This document shows, one piece after another, positions 1-10,800 of a stretch of DNA of 64,000 nt; position 1 is the first letter of the stretch, and each line of letters opens with the position of its first letter. Origin of the DNA: Urechis unicinctus (taxonomy: Eukaryota > Annelida > Polychaeta > Xenopneusta > Urechidae); contig CM067344.1 in NCBI GenBank assembly GCA_034190875.2, forward strand, positions 22,809,606 to 22,873,605. The letters run 5' to 3'. Under the pieces are notes generated by a model that had not been told where the DNA came from, made no database searches, and was given only the letters and a program-made list of their open reading frames with translations. A program made the position numbers and the translations under genes.

Positions 1-877
1 TAAGCTTAACGAGATTCTGTTCAATAACCCTTGATTGAGAGCACACTTTTCCACGCGTTTTTTAGCGCCACCAGGCGAATGTTCGAGAAGATATATTCCA
101 AGAGTCACATCATTCGGTGGCACCAACCTTCATGAGCTAGTTCGAATAAACCGAGCGCCAGGCACTTCACACGTGACAAACTTATCATGTCTGGAGGAAT
201 CTAATCTTTGCCCCACATATTTCATTTTTCTTTTAAAATGTTCTGAGGGAAGTTGTCCAAGCATTCTGTGTTTTCTCCGAACGAAAAGTAATTACCGTCA
301 TACAACAGCGTCATAATCAACTAATTTAGTTTGTTACCATACATATCGCTCTTTGTAATACAACATATTACAAATATTTGTATCCTTCGGGATGTCTAAA
401 TCGTGTTATTTAAATTTGAAGATCAATACGATACTAAATATCAAAGTTGTATTTCCTGAAAACGAAGACTTGCAAACCGATATAAAAGAATGGGTCGAAA
501 TTCTTGGAATTATCCTACGTTGGTATTTGATCATCAAAATAGATTGGGTAAAACACAAAAGGATCGATAATCGAAATGGAAAACATAATTCTTGTAATAT
601 TTTACAGACTACTGACTGACGTACGGGGGCTTTGGTGCTTCCCACGTAGTCACAGACAGAACCGTCGCCGAATTCAAAGACGTCGGGTTTTGAAGCCCTT
701 AAGGCTAAATATGTCCTTTCTCACCTCTAACATTTTAAGCGATAATTTTTCTGGAATACGAATGACGACAGGGATAACCTTATGAACACCTGCGCCCCAA
801 ATCAACTCGAAAGAGGTAAATCTCAGCAATGAATAATGCAGAATTAGGCTGCCTTGTCCTGGATATTGCATTTAAAC
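1..877. other. Intergenic, no gene seen
   Basis: No open frame here has a recognisable domain or a convincing splice-site chain. The sequence is AT-rich and ends in a G-run that opens the foldback element at 878. Nothing further can be supported. Confidence 0.6.
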
Positions 878-1146
878 GGGGGGGGGGGGGGCACTTAAGT
901 GTATAGAGGTAGTATATATGTGCCGCGCGACGGGGTATGTTTTTTCGGCCTCTCGACTTGTACGACGGGTTTTTTGGCCTCATACTTGTACGACGGGGTA
1001 TGTTTTTCAGCTTCATTCTGTACGACGGGTTATACATTCGCGTAATACCTTGTACGACGGGGTATGCTTTTGGCCATTTTGACCTTGTACGACGGGTACG
1101 GGTTTTCGAGGTCCCGCGGCACACCCCTATCCAGAATAAGGCCAAA

Positions 1147-1191
<45 letters not shown>

Positions 1192-2057
1192 ATGGATATA
1201 AACCCAGAGGCGCTTTTTTGTATGAAACTCTGACGGAATTAGAATTTTAACCGTCAGTTTACTCGACTGGTCAGAAATGGTGGAAAATGTATCTCTGTCG
1301 GCTTCGATGGATTACAACATTTGCGTGCGACCGAAACTATCGATGATATTAGAACTGTTTGAGCGGCAGTTCAACGGTTTTCCAGCAGCACTGACGAGTT
1401 AGTTGACCGTTATGATAGCACCTTAATGATCACATTATACATTTCACAGTATGTTCACAGAGTTTATAGCTACGCTGATAGTGTTCACTCAAGCCTCCGC
1501 CCGATAAAATATCTGAAGACGCCACTTGGCATTATCCCAGATATGAGTGTGCCACGGGACCTCGAAAATCTGTACTCGTTGTACAAGATGAAAATGGCAA
1601 AAAAAGCGTACTCCGTCGTACAAGGTATTATGCCAAATGTATAACCTGCGGTACGTCGTAGGTAGGATAAAGTGTCGGAAAATCTGATCAGCTGATTTCT
1701 GATTACAAGCAGTAACAACTTCGCGCGCTTGCACGGTCGAGAGTGTGATTCTCGGCGCGTCACACAAGGACCACTCATTGCATTTGAATTGTCAACGATC
1801 GGTGGAAAATCCCGGGAAAAAAACTCGACATACTGAAACAAAATATACATTAAACCCGCTGTACAAATGGGAAGAGAAAAACATACCCGTCGTACAAAAC
1901 GAAGCCCCCAAAAAACCAGTCGTACAGATTGCAGCTGAAATACCCCGTCGTATAAGTACGAGGCCCAACAAAACCCTTCGTACAAGTCGAGAGGCCGAAA
2001 AAACATACCTCACCACGCGGCACATGTATACTTCCTCTATACACTTAAGTGCACCCC
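878..2057. mobile_element. Foldback DNA element with TTGTACGACGGG subrepeats
   Basis: The two ends are inverted copies of each other. The left end reads GCACTTAAGTGTATAGAGG just after a 14-G run. The right end is its complement, ending in CACTTAAGTGCACCCC near 2057. The left arm (about 891-1148) carries about six units of roughly 31 bp centred on TTGTACGACGGG. The right arm carries the complement, CCCGTCGTACAA, in two blocks (about 1506-1665 and 1845-2054) split by about 180 bp of unrelated sequence. A 43-C run lies at 1149-1191. No transposase frame is seen, so it is non-autonomous. Long arms built from tandem subrepeats are typical of foldback transposons. No clear target-site duplication was found, so the superfamily is open. 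Confidence 0.75.
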
Positions 2058-2199
2058 ATTGTGATATAATCGTCTTGATGTAAGTGGGATTTAGAGGCGA
2101 ACTAAGTATTACAGTTGTGCTTGACAGAGGGCCTGTCATAATTAAACAATACATACACATTGTCTCGGAATGACGGATCATTGTACACAGAAAATGAGA

Positions 2200-2700
2200 G
2201 GCACGCAGATAACCACTTTCTGGATCACACGCCTTGCTATAATAACTACTGTAAATTGAATAATTTCCGCGGACGAGAAGTGAACTGAACATACCAAGTC
2301 GCTTAGAGTACCACTTTTAAGTTCACAAACGCAATGACATAAAACGATCTATGTATGCACAAGAGAATTAATCTGAAAGCACAAATGCTTTTGGCTTACA
2401 AACCTCTGCACAATGTAAGAGGAATGCATTTATAAAAGAAGTAATTTCAAAGTACCAAGTCGCTTACAGCACCACTTTCATGCTCACAAACGCACTGACA
2501 AAATAAGATATATTTTGGCTCTCCATACGCCTTGGCATATTGATGCATGTACAAGAAACGTACACCGGAGGTACTGAGGCATATTACTTTCTGGCTCACT
2601 GACGCATTGTAACGATTAAATCAATACGTATAGAATAATATCTTAAGTGAAGATGGCAACTATACTTTAAGTTCAGAGGCACACAAAAGACCGTTTTCTG
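2200..2700 (+). repeat. Degenerate repeat array, forward copies
   Basis: At least three diverged copies share a core resembling accactttcatgctcacaaa, followed by cgcactgaca and a tail like atctatgtatgcac. Two copies are preceded by taccaagtcgctta (near 2293 and 2453). Spacing is irregular, about 80-165 bp. The copies are old, with many differences. The same core occurs in reverse at 3330-3790. Confidence 0.5.
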
Positions 2701-3329
2701 AGTTATTTTGCGTTTAGTTATAATCCAGATATAAAATCAGTACTTTGTTTTAATTGTTTTAGTTATATATGATTTTATTATCAGTCGAATCGCACAAGTC
2801 ATCAACGCCAAAGGCCTAATTCTATTGAAAAAAAACCACTTTCTAAAGATACATGTAGGGCAATAGATGAAGTTAAACAACGAACCTCCCGTAGCCTCAA
2901 GCCACGTTAACTGACGAATATGTTCTAACCTCAAGCCAGATATTAAGTTTAGTGAAAATAAAGCGCTAACAGAACTAAAATTTTCGTGAGCACTTTCTTA
3001 CTTGGAGAAAAAAACCCACTATAGTAGGTACAATAGAAATACCAAATCAAAACAAGAAACACTGACTGGAACGAGTGCTAGTTTGACTGACCTTTTGGAA
3101 GGCCCTGTGGAGGTCTTGCAAGTTAGGGAATGTGCAGTGTTTGGAGGATATTAGGAGAGTCAAAGGTTGTACATGCAAATCACAAATGAGTGAATGAAAG
3201 CGTATTATATATATCCGATTAAGAGTTGTGTGATGACATAGTTCAATAGATAGTTTTGATTACGGAAAGCCAAAAGACGTATGTTCAGCCCCAAAGCTCA
3301 TTCCGCACATATATTTGGTAAGCTAGAAG

Positions 3330-3790
3330 GTTTTTTAGGCCTTTGAGATCTTAGTGTGCCTTTCATCCACTCCATGAAAATAATATTCAATGTATCGCAT
3401 TGTTTACGACGAGTCGTTTGTGAACCAGAAAGTTGTACTCAAAGCGCCTCATTTATTCCATCATATATACTTCTGTTGTACATGCATAGATGTAATTGTG
3501 TCTATAGACGTTAGTGGGAAAACAAATGGTAGTAAGCGCTTTTGACTCATGCACACGCACACAGACACCATTTTGTTACGGCGTTGGGGAGCCGGGTTGT
3601 GGTTCTCTAACCGCCAAAGCACCCTCTTCTACATGCCTAGATCTAATAGCGTCAAGGCGTTTGTGCACCTTGAAACTTTTAAATCACTGCACATGCATGG
3701 ATCCCATTGTGTCAAGACCTTAGCGAGCCTGAAAGTGGCACTCTATGTGCATATATCTTATTTTATCAATTTGTTTGCGATCCATAGAGT
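3330..3790 (-). repeat. Degenerate repeat array, reverse copies
   Basis: Read on the minus strand, this stretch repeats the unit found at 2200-2700: CACTTTCAGGCTC, then CACAAACGC and a tail like GGATCCATGCATGTGCA. About four diverged units are visible. Together with 2200-2700 they form a head-to-head arrangement around about 600 bp of unrelated sequence. This suggests an old foldback-type element or an inverted satellite block. Confidence 0.45.
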
Positions 3791-4871
3791 TGATGTTACA
3801 GACTGAGTAATTGAATGTGCCATTTAATTATGAACCCACCCACCACCCACATACACACACAATCCGTACACCTCCTTTAACTTCATAGTATTATCAATCA
3901 TTTGAGAAAACCAATTACATGAAAAAATGACGCTCCCTTTGAAACATTATGATATTTCAATTGTCCTTGGTCCAAGCAGTAAGGCATTTGTCAAGGCGGG
4001 AGAACCATTTCCGGTTTACTTCAATACGTCTGACAGCAGAGACAACATCAATCTATAAGAACATAGAGTACTCAGGTTTTAGGTACGGGGACATATCCAT
4101 TTTGGGATGGGTTGTGGCAGCTAATGTTTTTAATGGCTTTAAATGGATGTGAATACGATGTGTGTATTGTGTTGCTGTCATTGACATATACGGGTAGAAT
4201 TGTCTGTAATCAGTAGCCCAAAAGACCAACGTCAGGTTCTATTTATCACCTTGCATGCAGCACTACCCGTACTTAGTTCGAAAGAGCCAGTGATCAGACG
4301 AGGTAATGGACTAGACCTACAGTAGGCCTCTATGTCTAACACTAACAGGTAGTAGTTAGGTCTGTTAACCGGGCTAGTGTAAGGCAGAATATTCTGGAAA
4401 TTTATGGATAAATTCATCTTGAGTCAGATTCAGAGTGGCTCTTCTGCCAATTGATAGACAAGGCCCCTTGTGTATATAGAAAGCGTGTTTGATTGGAGTA
4501 AACACATGATCGAGTAACAACCGTAAACTTTAGATTATGTAAGAAAAGAATTTTCTCTTCTTTCATTTTCAATTGATGCTGCTATGTGCTTCATCAAACT
4601 TAGCACATATCAAGGGTTATTGTTTGTTAACAAGCACGTGTCTATATTAGAACTGATATTTTTGTATACCTACTCTGAAGTCCTGTAGAGCTACTGTCTA
4701 TACAAGTCGCTGGGAGTCGGGTCAGTCATATGTATATTTGTCAAAACCAAATTTTACGGAAGACTTATATTAGTTCCTCTTGTTTCAGATGCTGACTCCT
4801 TGGTTATTTGTTATGCAGACAGGATGAGTCTACGCCCAAGTCACCACAGATGCTCAATCCATTAGTTTAAC

Positions 4872-7800
4872 ATGGGTCACACAGTGTACCTCCTCACTCT
4901 CCTCTTGACATTCAATATGTCACACTCTACGGAGATCATGTCTCAAGAACATGACTGGTATTGCTCTTTTTTCAACAACAGAGCTCCTCAAGCACAGTCT
5001 GGATTAAAGAACTGCACTTGGTTCAAAGAAAACAGCTGCTGTTTACAGCAGGAAATAGAGGCAACGTTTGACACGATGAAGCCGTTAAAAGGAGCTTCTG
5101 TTTCCTGTCAAAATTACATCAACTATTTGATGTGTTATATTTGTGCCCCGAACCAGAATAGCTTCTATCGCAGTGGATATATGACAGTCTGCCTGGAGTT
5201 TTGTGATGCCCTTTATGATGCGTGTAATACGGCTGTGCTCAAAGGGTCTGTTATAGGTGAACTTTATCAAAGTGGTGAAGAATTTTGTAGAAGTCGACGG
5301 TTCAATGTAAACACATCAATGTGTTTCACATTTGATGCCAGCCATGACCCAAGATCATTTGCTTCCATGGCGAGTCATTCCCCTGTGGCTTTATTAAGCT
5401 GCTTGATTATCTATGTGGTAACCTGTATGTGTTGGCCTGGAACTGTTAATGATGCTAAAAGCTGCTCCATGCAATGGATGAGTCCTCAAGCTAAGAAGAA
5501 GGCTGTACAAGTGGAATGTAAATGCAAACCATACCACCTATGCCAATCAGCACAAAGTGTAAAGAACCGTACAGTTAAGAACAATGTTTTGCGACGCTTA
5601 GCATTTCATTCATGGAGTCCTCTGTTTTCTGGTGTGATCTTCTTCCTTCTGATGTTTCACAAATCTTATGGCGAGTCCCCTGATCCTGATATGAGAGAGA
5701 CAGTGGATATCTGGGCACAAAAGTTTTCTGAGGATTTGACAAATTTGGCTACAAATGGGCTGAAATTAACAGAATTGCAAATGCTATATGATGGTGCACA
5801 CTATGTGAAGGAAGACATAAATGGAACGGATAAAGTTGATCAGATACGGGATAAATTAGGTTAAGTAAACAATTCTTGGTTAAAACAGGGATGCCAATTT
5901 TCCGCAGATCCGCGGAAATCCGCGGATTACGTGGCCTTCAGGGTCCATTGGGATCCATTAATCCGCAGGGGGCCTTTGCGGCCCCATGGCCCCAGGCAAA
6001 TTTTCCTCTTTTTTTACAAAATCCTGTTGGCATCCCTGTTAAAAGTTCCAAGGTTCATTTGTCATAGATGTGATAAATCTGGTGGCAATGTCAGTGCCTT
6101 GACATATTAAGATGGTGATTTTTCATTCCGTGTCTTTGTGCTTTTTTCTACTACAGTGGAGTTTTTTAGGAAGAAGCGTACACTGGCTGAGGATCTTGCC
6201 GCCGAGGTGCAGCGTACACACCAGGAGTTTGTTGTGAGTGGCGAACAGGAGCGATGGCGAAATGAGGAGCTGTCTGGCGCGGAGGACCTCTCCATGCTCT
6301 ACTACATGGACACAGATCTGCTACATCGCTTACCTCCCAGCCTCCTCATGTACAACAGGTGAAAGACAGTCAATCGCTCCATCTCCCGTCTATTGGATTT
6401 GCACGCATTCTATCAATTATTTGAATTACCGGATATGTTATATTAGTTATTGTGTTTTATCGTACAGTGATTTTAAAGCCCATGTGATGGAGAACAACAG
6501 TGCTGTTAAAATACCCAATGAGGTGCCAAGCCGTAAAGAGGATGTTATGGAAACTGTTGTTTGGACCTCGTATCTAGATTCTGTTTTCATTAAGAACAGA
6601 CAAAGTGACACCCACTTAAGGTATAAGTTTAGTGTTCTTCTATGTGAAGATTGATCCGTATCTTTTGCATGTACATTATTTGTGTGGGTGCTTATGGGTA
6701 CAGTTAAAGCCAATATCAATTAATCAGTCAGGATTAGTTCTTATGTTATATTTCCTATAAGAGTAATATATTGTATGATATTACTATTACAGGTGGCAGT
6801 ACTTTGGATCCACTTCAGGTATCCTGAGAACTTACCCAGGGCATGAATGGAAGAGGAACTTTGTTGGTTTCCACGAGGACTATGACCCCCGTAGTCGCCC
6901 GTGGTACCAGGCTGCTATATCTAACCCAAAAGATATTGTTATCATTGTTGATGCTAGTTCATCTATGAAGACCATGGGCAGGTCAGATCCTGATTGTACA
7001 AATACAGATTTATTGTATATTATTTCCGCATAATAAACCCCATGGGACTATGATCATATTGAACTGTTCCATATGAGCTTTCCTCGATGATCTCTAGGAG
7101 CAGTAGCTTACGTACTGAGTTTGTTTGGTTAAAAGTGTATGGTTATTGTGTAAAATGATTATATTATACAATTATCTATAAACTGGAAGTGAACATTATT
7201 TGTGATTTTCTGTCATATTAAATACACAGGTTTAACCGTGCCAAGTTGGTGGCTAGAAGCTTGCTATCGACCCTCTCTACACAAGACTACGTGAAGGTCG
7301 TGGTGGCCCGCTCCCCATATTGGACTGAGGATGGCACCCACGTCAACTCCACGCTCCAGACGCTGGGCTGTCATGGCAACCACCTCCTCCCAGTAACGGA
7401 CTCGCATCGCAAGCTCCTGATCTCCTTGATCGATGATCTGGAGCCAGACGGAGCCTCCATTCACACGTGAGACACTTCTTCTCCTCCCCAGCATATCCCG
7501 TTTCTGTCGTGATGGCAAAATGGACACTTAATTTATGGTATGTCTTCAGTGATGCATTCCAAGAGGCTTACGACTATCTCAAGCATCACCAGAGAAGAGA
7601 CAGCAATTGTCACAGTTTTATTGCCTTTATCACAGATGGCGAGGAGTATGATGGCTCCCTGAGGTGCTCTGAAGGTCTGTTATCATTCCTGACACTCAGG
7701 GGTTTCATGTTAATTAAGTGGCTAAGCATCAGCTCACTGGATTTATATTCAACTAGTTACATAACAAAAATTATATAGGATCCCCGTGCATGTGTTGTCT

Positions 7801-10800
7801 TCTCTTTTCGGTTAGTATACCTAAGTTCACTATGTTTTGTAGGATACTACAAATATGATGAGGAGAGCAAGAGGAAATACATTCCTGGTGAGCTGTGTCA
7901 GTTTGATTACAGCGACATACATGGAGTGTGTAGTCAGCCTCGCAATCAGCTGGATTCCAAGGTAAAGCCTAGATCATTAACAAATCACTGTGATGACAGG
8001 TCTCCTTATTACTATAAACTGCTTATCTTCTAGTGTTCAATGTTTAATCACTAGAGAACACTTGTAGTCTTTAACATGGCAATGTGTTCCTTCTAAATCG
8101 CTTCATCGGTCTGGTTAACGCTCACAGATCCACGTCTTCCCGTTCCTGGTGCACGAGACACAGGAACACCTTCCCCTGAAAGATCTCTCTTGTGACCAAC
8201 ACGGCTCTCTCTCCACCGTCAGTAATGACACAGATATCCTCCACCAGATGGAGCCCTACTTTGAATTCTTCAAGTACAACCCGCACACAAGTGCAGCTCT
8301 TTGGACTTCACCATATGTGGACAAAGGAGGCCTGGGTTTAATGATAACAGTATCAGTGCCTGTATACAGCAACATCACAGACAAGTTAGTCACCAATACT
8401 GGTTGATTTGTCATACATGTGTGTTGTACGTGGAGCTATGTGGTGTGCATGCCTGGGGTGATTGTGTGCAGGTTACTGGGTGTGGTTGGGGTCGATGTCC
8501 CCCTGGATCACATTGAGAAGGAGATCGTGTATGATACCTGGGGCACTGCCTACTCATTCCTCGTCGACACGTCCGACATGAGTGCTGTCTTCCATCCCTT
8601 ATCCAAAACTGCTACAGAAGTATGACACACGTTCTTCATTTGCACAAATGTTGTACGAAAAATTTAAAAAAACCAATCAGCCAATGTACATAATGTGATA
8701 ACTCACATACATGAACGAATACTCAGGTGGAGGGAGAAATTTACCCATATACTCCTCTATCATGTATCATTTGAGTCAATATGTATGTGACCTATTTTAC
8801 CACTCTGTCTGTACAGCTCCTTGTTGAGCCTATGTTTGTGCCGCTGACCGATCTAGAAACGCACGAGGGAGAACCCCGTGACTTCCAGCATGTCATCGCG
8901 GGCATAGAGTCGATGAAAGATGGCGAGTACAAGATCACAGAGAACGCAGCTAGGGCCGTGTCGGTACGAAACTCACTCGTTTGGATGCCGACAGAATATA
9001 GCCACTACTTCTATGCTGGTGTGACAGGTAATAATAGGGAGGCACTGACTCACATTCTACCAAACATACCTCATGCAACAACTCGTTTCGTATGTATACA
9101 ACAGGACCTGATGTAAAATTAACTCTGGATATTCCACATTCATCAAACATACCTCATTGAACCACTCGTTTCATATGTATACAATAGGACCTGATGTAAA
9201 ATTCACTCTGGATATCCTGTGTATACATTACCATTGTAATCTTGTATTGTAACTATGTATCAATTTTGATTGTCTATGTTTTTCTCTGGTGAAGGGACCA
9301 GTTTTTCTGTTGTCCTCAACATGGCCCAGGCAGATGAGTCGTACCATGCATTGATAGGACCTGCTGAGGATACACAAGCTACAGCCTACCTACACACGCT
9401 TGGTCTGTATAACTCCAGCAAAGACCATCTGTCTGATGCTTGGGACCAACTGGCACCTGTATCCAATCACTCAAAGTACCCAGGTAAGTCTGTTCCCTTT
9501 TTACTATTTTCATCATTCTTTCATCTATGTACTTGATAGTTGTTATGAATCTGGAAATCCCCTTTCACTGTGGTGTTTCCTTTCATCATTTCAGGTAGAG
9601 AGATAAGTGTCAGGCACTCCACGGTGGTTCTGTCGCCCAGTTCATTCTGTGACCCAGCAGCCTATCTGGAGAAAGACTCGCCTGGCTTCCTGGACACCCA
9701 TCACCACATCAACTCCAGGCTCACCAGTGACAACCTCACCTGTCCCCAGGCTGTTTATCATGGTGTCAGGTGTGTTTTCATTGATAATTTACATATTTAT
9801 CCCATCTTTATCTAGGATGGCTGGTCGTTCAGATGGTATATGTACGGTTGTATGTTGGTTCTCAGATCCCATGTTCAGCTGACACAGCAGATCCAGGAAG
9901 CATGGTTAGGTCGACCATCAGACATACAGGATGAGGTTCTGTGGACCTACGTTGGCACCTCTAATAATGTGATGCGCATCTATCCAGGTGTGCAATTGGA
10001 CAAGGACTTCAGCCCTACAAGGTGTGCTTATTGTTGAATTCTTAGTGGCAGACTAATATTTTGGTCTTTTATTTGTGTATATCAGTTGCAATTATTGTAG
10101 GTAATATGACAAAATACTCTCAATATTCTACAAACATATAAGTTTCTAAGCCATATCTGTTATATTATAGCAGAAATACTTTTAACTTGACCTAGCCCAT
10201 ATTAAAACAGGGTTTAAAGTTGGTTCTATTTACTTTCCAATATTTAATTGCATGTGTAGTTTGTAATTCTGGGTTGTTTCCAGTCGTCCTTGGTTCACTC
10301 TAGCAGAGGCCCACCCAGGCCTAGTGGCCGTGTCCACTCCCTACAGAGACAGCATTCTGTCAGATGGGCCACCTGTTGTCTCACTGTCCCACACAATACA
10401 CAGTCCTAACTACAAATCCATGCCTCCCTGCAAAAGTAGGTCTGGTTTGAAATAGCAGACATTTTTGCATGATTTATAAAAAAACACCCAGGTTATTCAG
10501 TACCTGTAAATTACACAGTAAATTGCAATGTTAATATGTGTGCTGGGGTATTAATTTTTACTTACAGATGTGTGCTGGGATATTTTTTTTGACAAACCGA
10601 TGTGTGCTGGGATATTGTTTTTGACAAACAGATGTGTGCTGGGATATTGATTTTGACTAACCAATGTGTGCTGGGATATTGTTTTTGACTAACCAATGTG
10701 TGCTGGGATATTGTTTTTGACAAACAGATGTGTGCTGGGATATTGTTTTTGACTTACCGATGTGTGCTGGGATTTTGTTTTTGACTAACCGATGTGTGTT

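Larger units (their letters stand above)
2058..4871. other. Intergenic; decayed repeats and gene 5' flank
   Basis: No gene is supported. A decayed repeat occurs in plus orientation at about 2200-2700 and in the opposite orientation at about 3330-3790. The last part contains a likely untranslated exon of the next gene: a polypyrimidine tract and cag end near 4788, followed by leader sequence up to the ATG at 4872. Confidence 0.5.

Noticed and set aside
780-1233. Poly-Gly and poly-Pro frames over the C run
   Set aside because: They come from the homopolymer and the foldback subrepeats, not from a gene.
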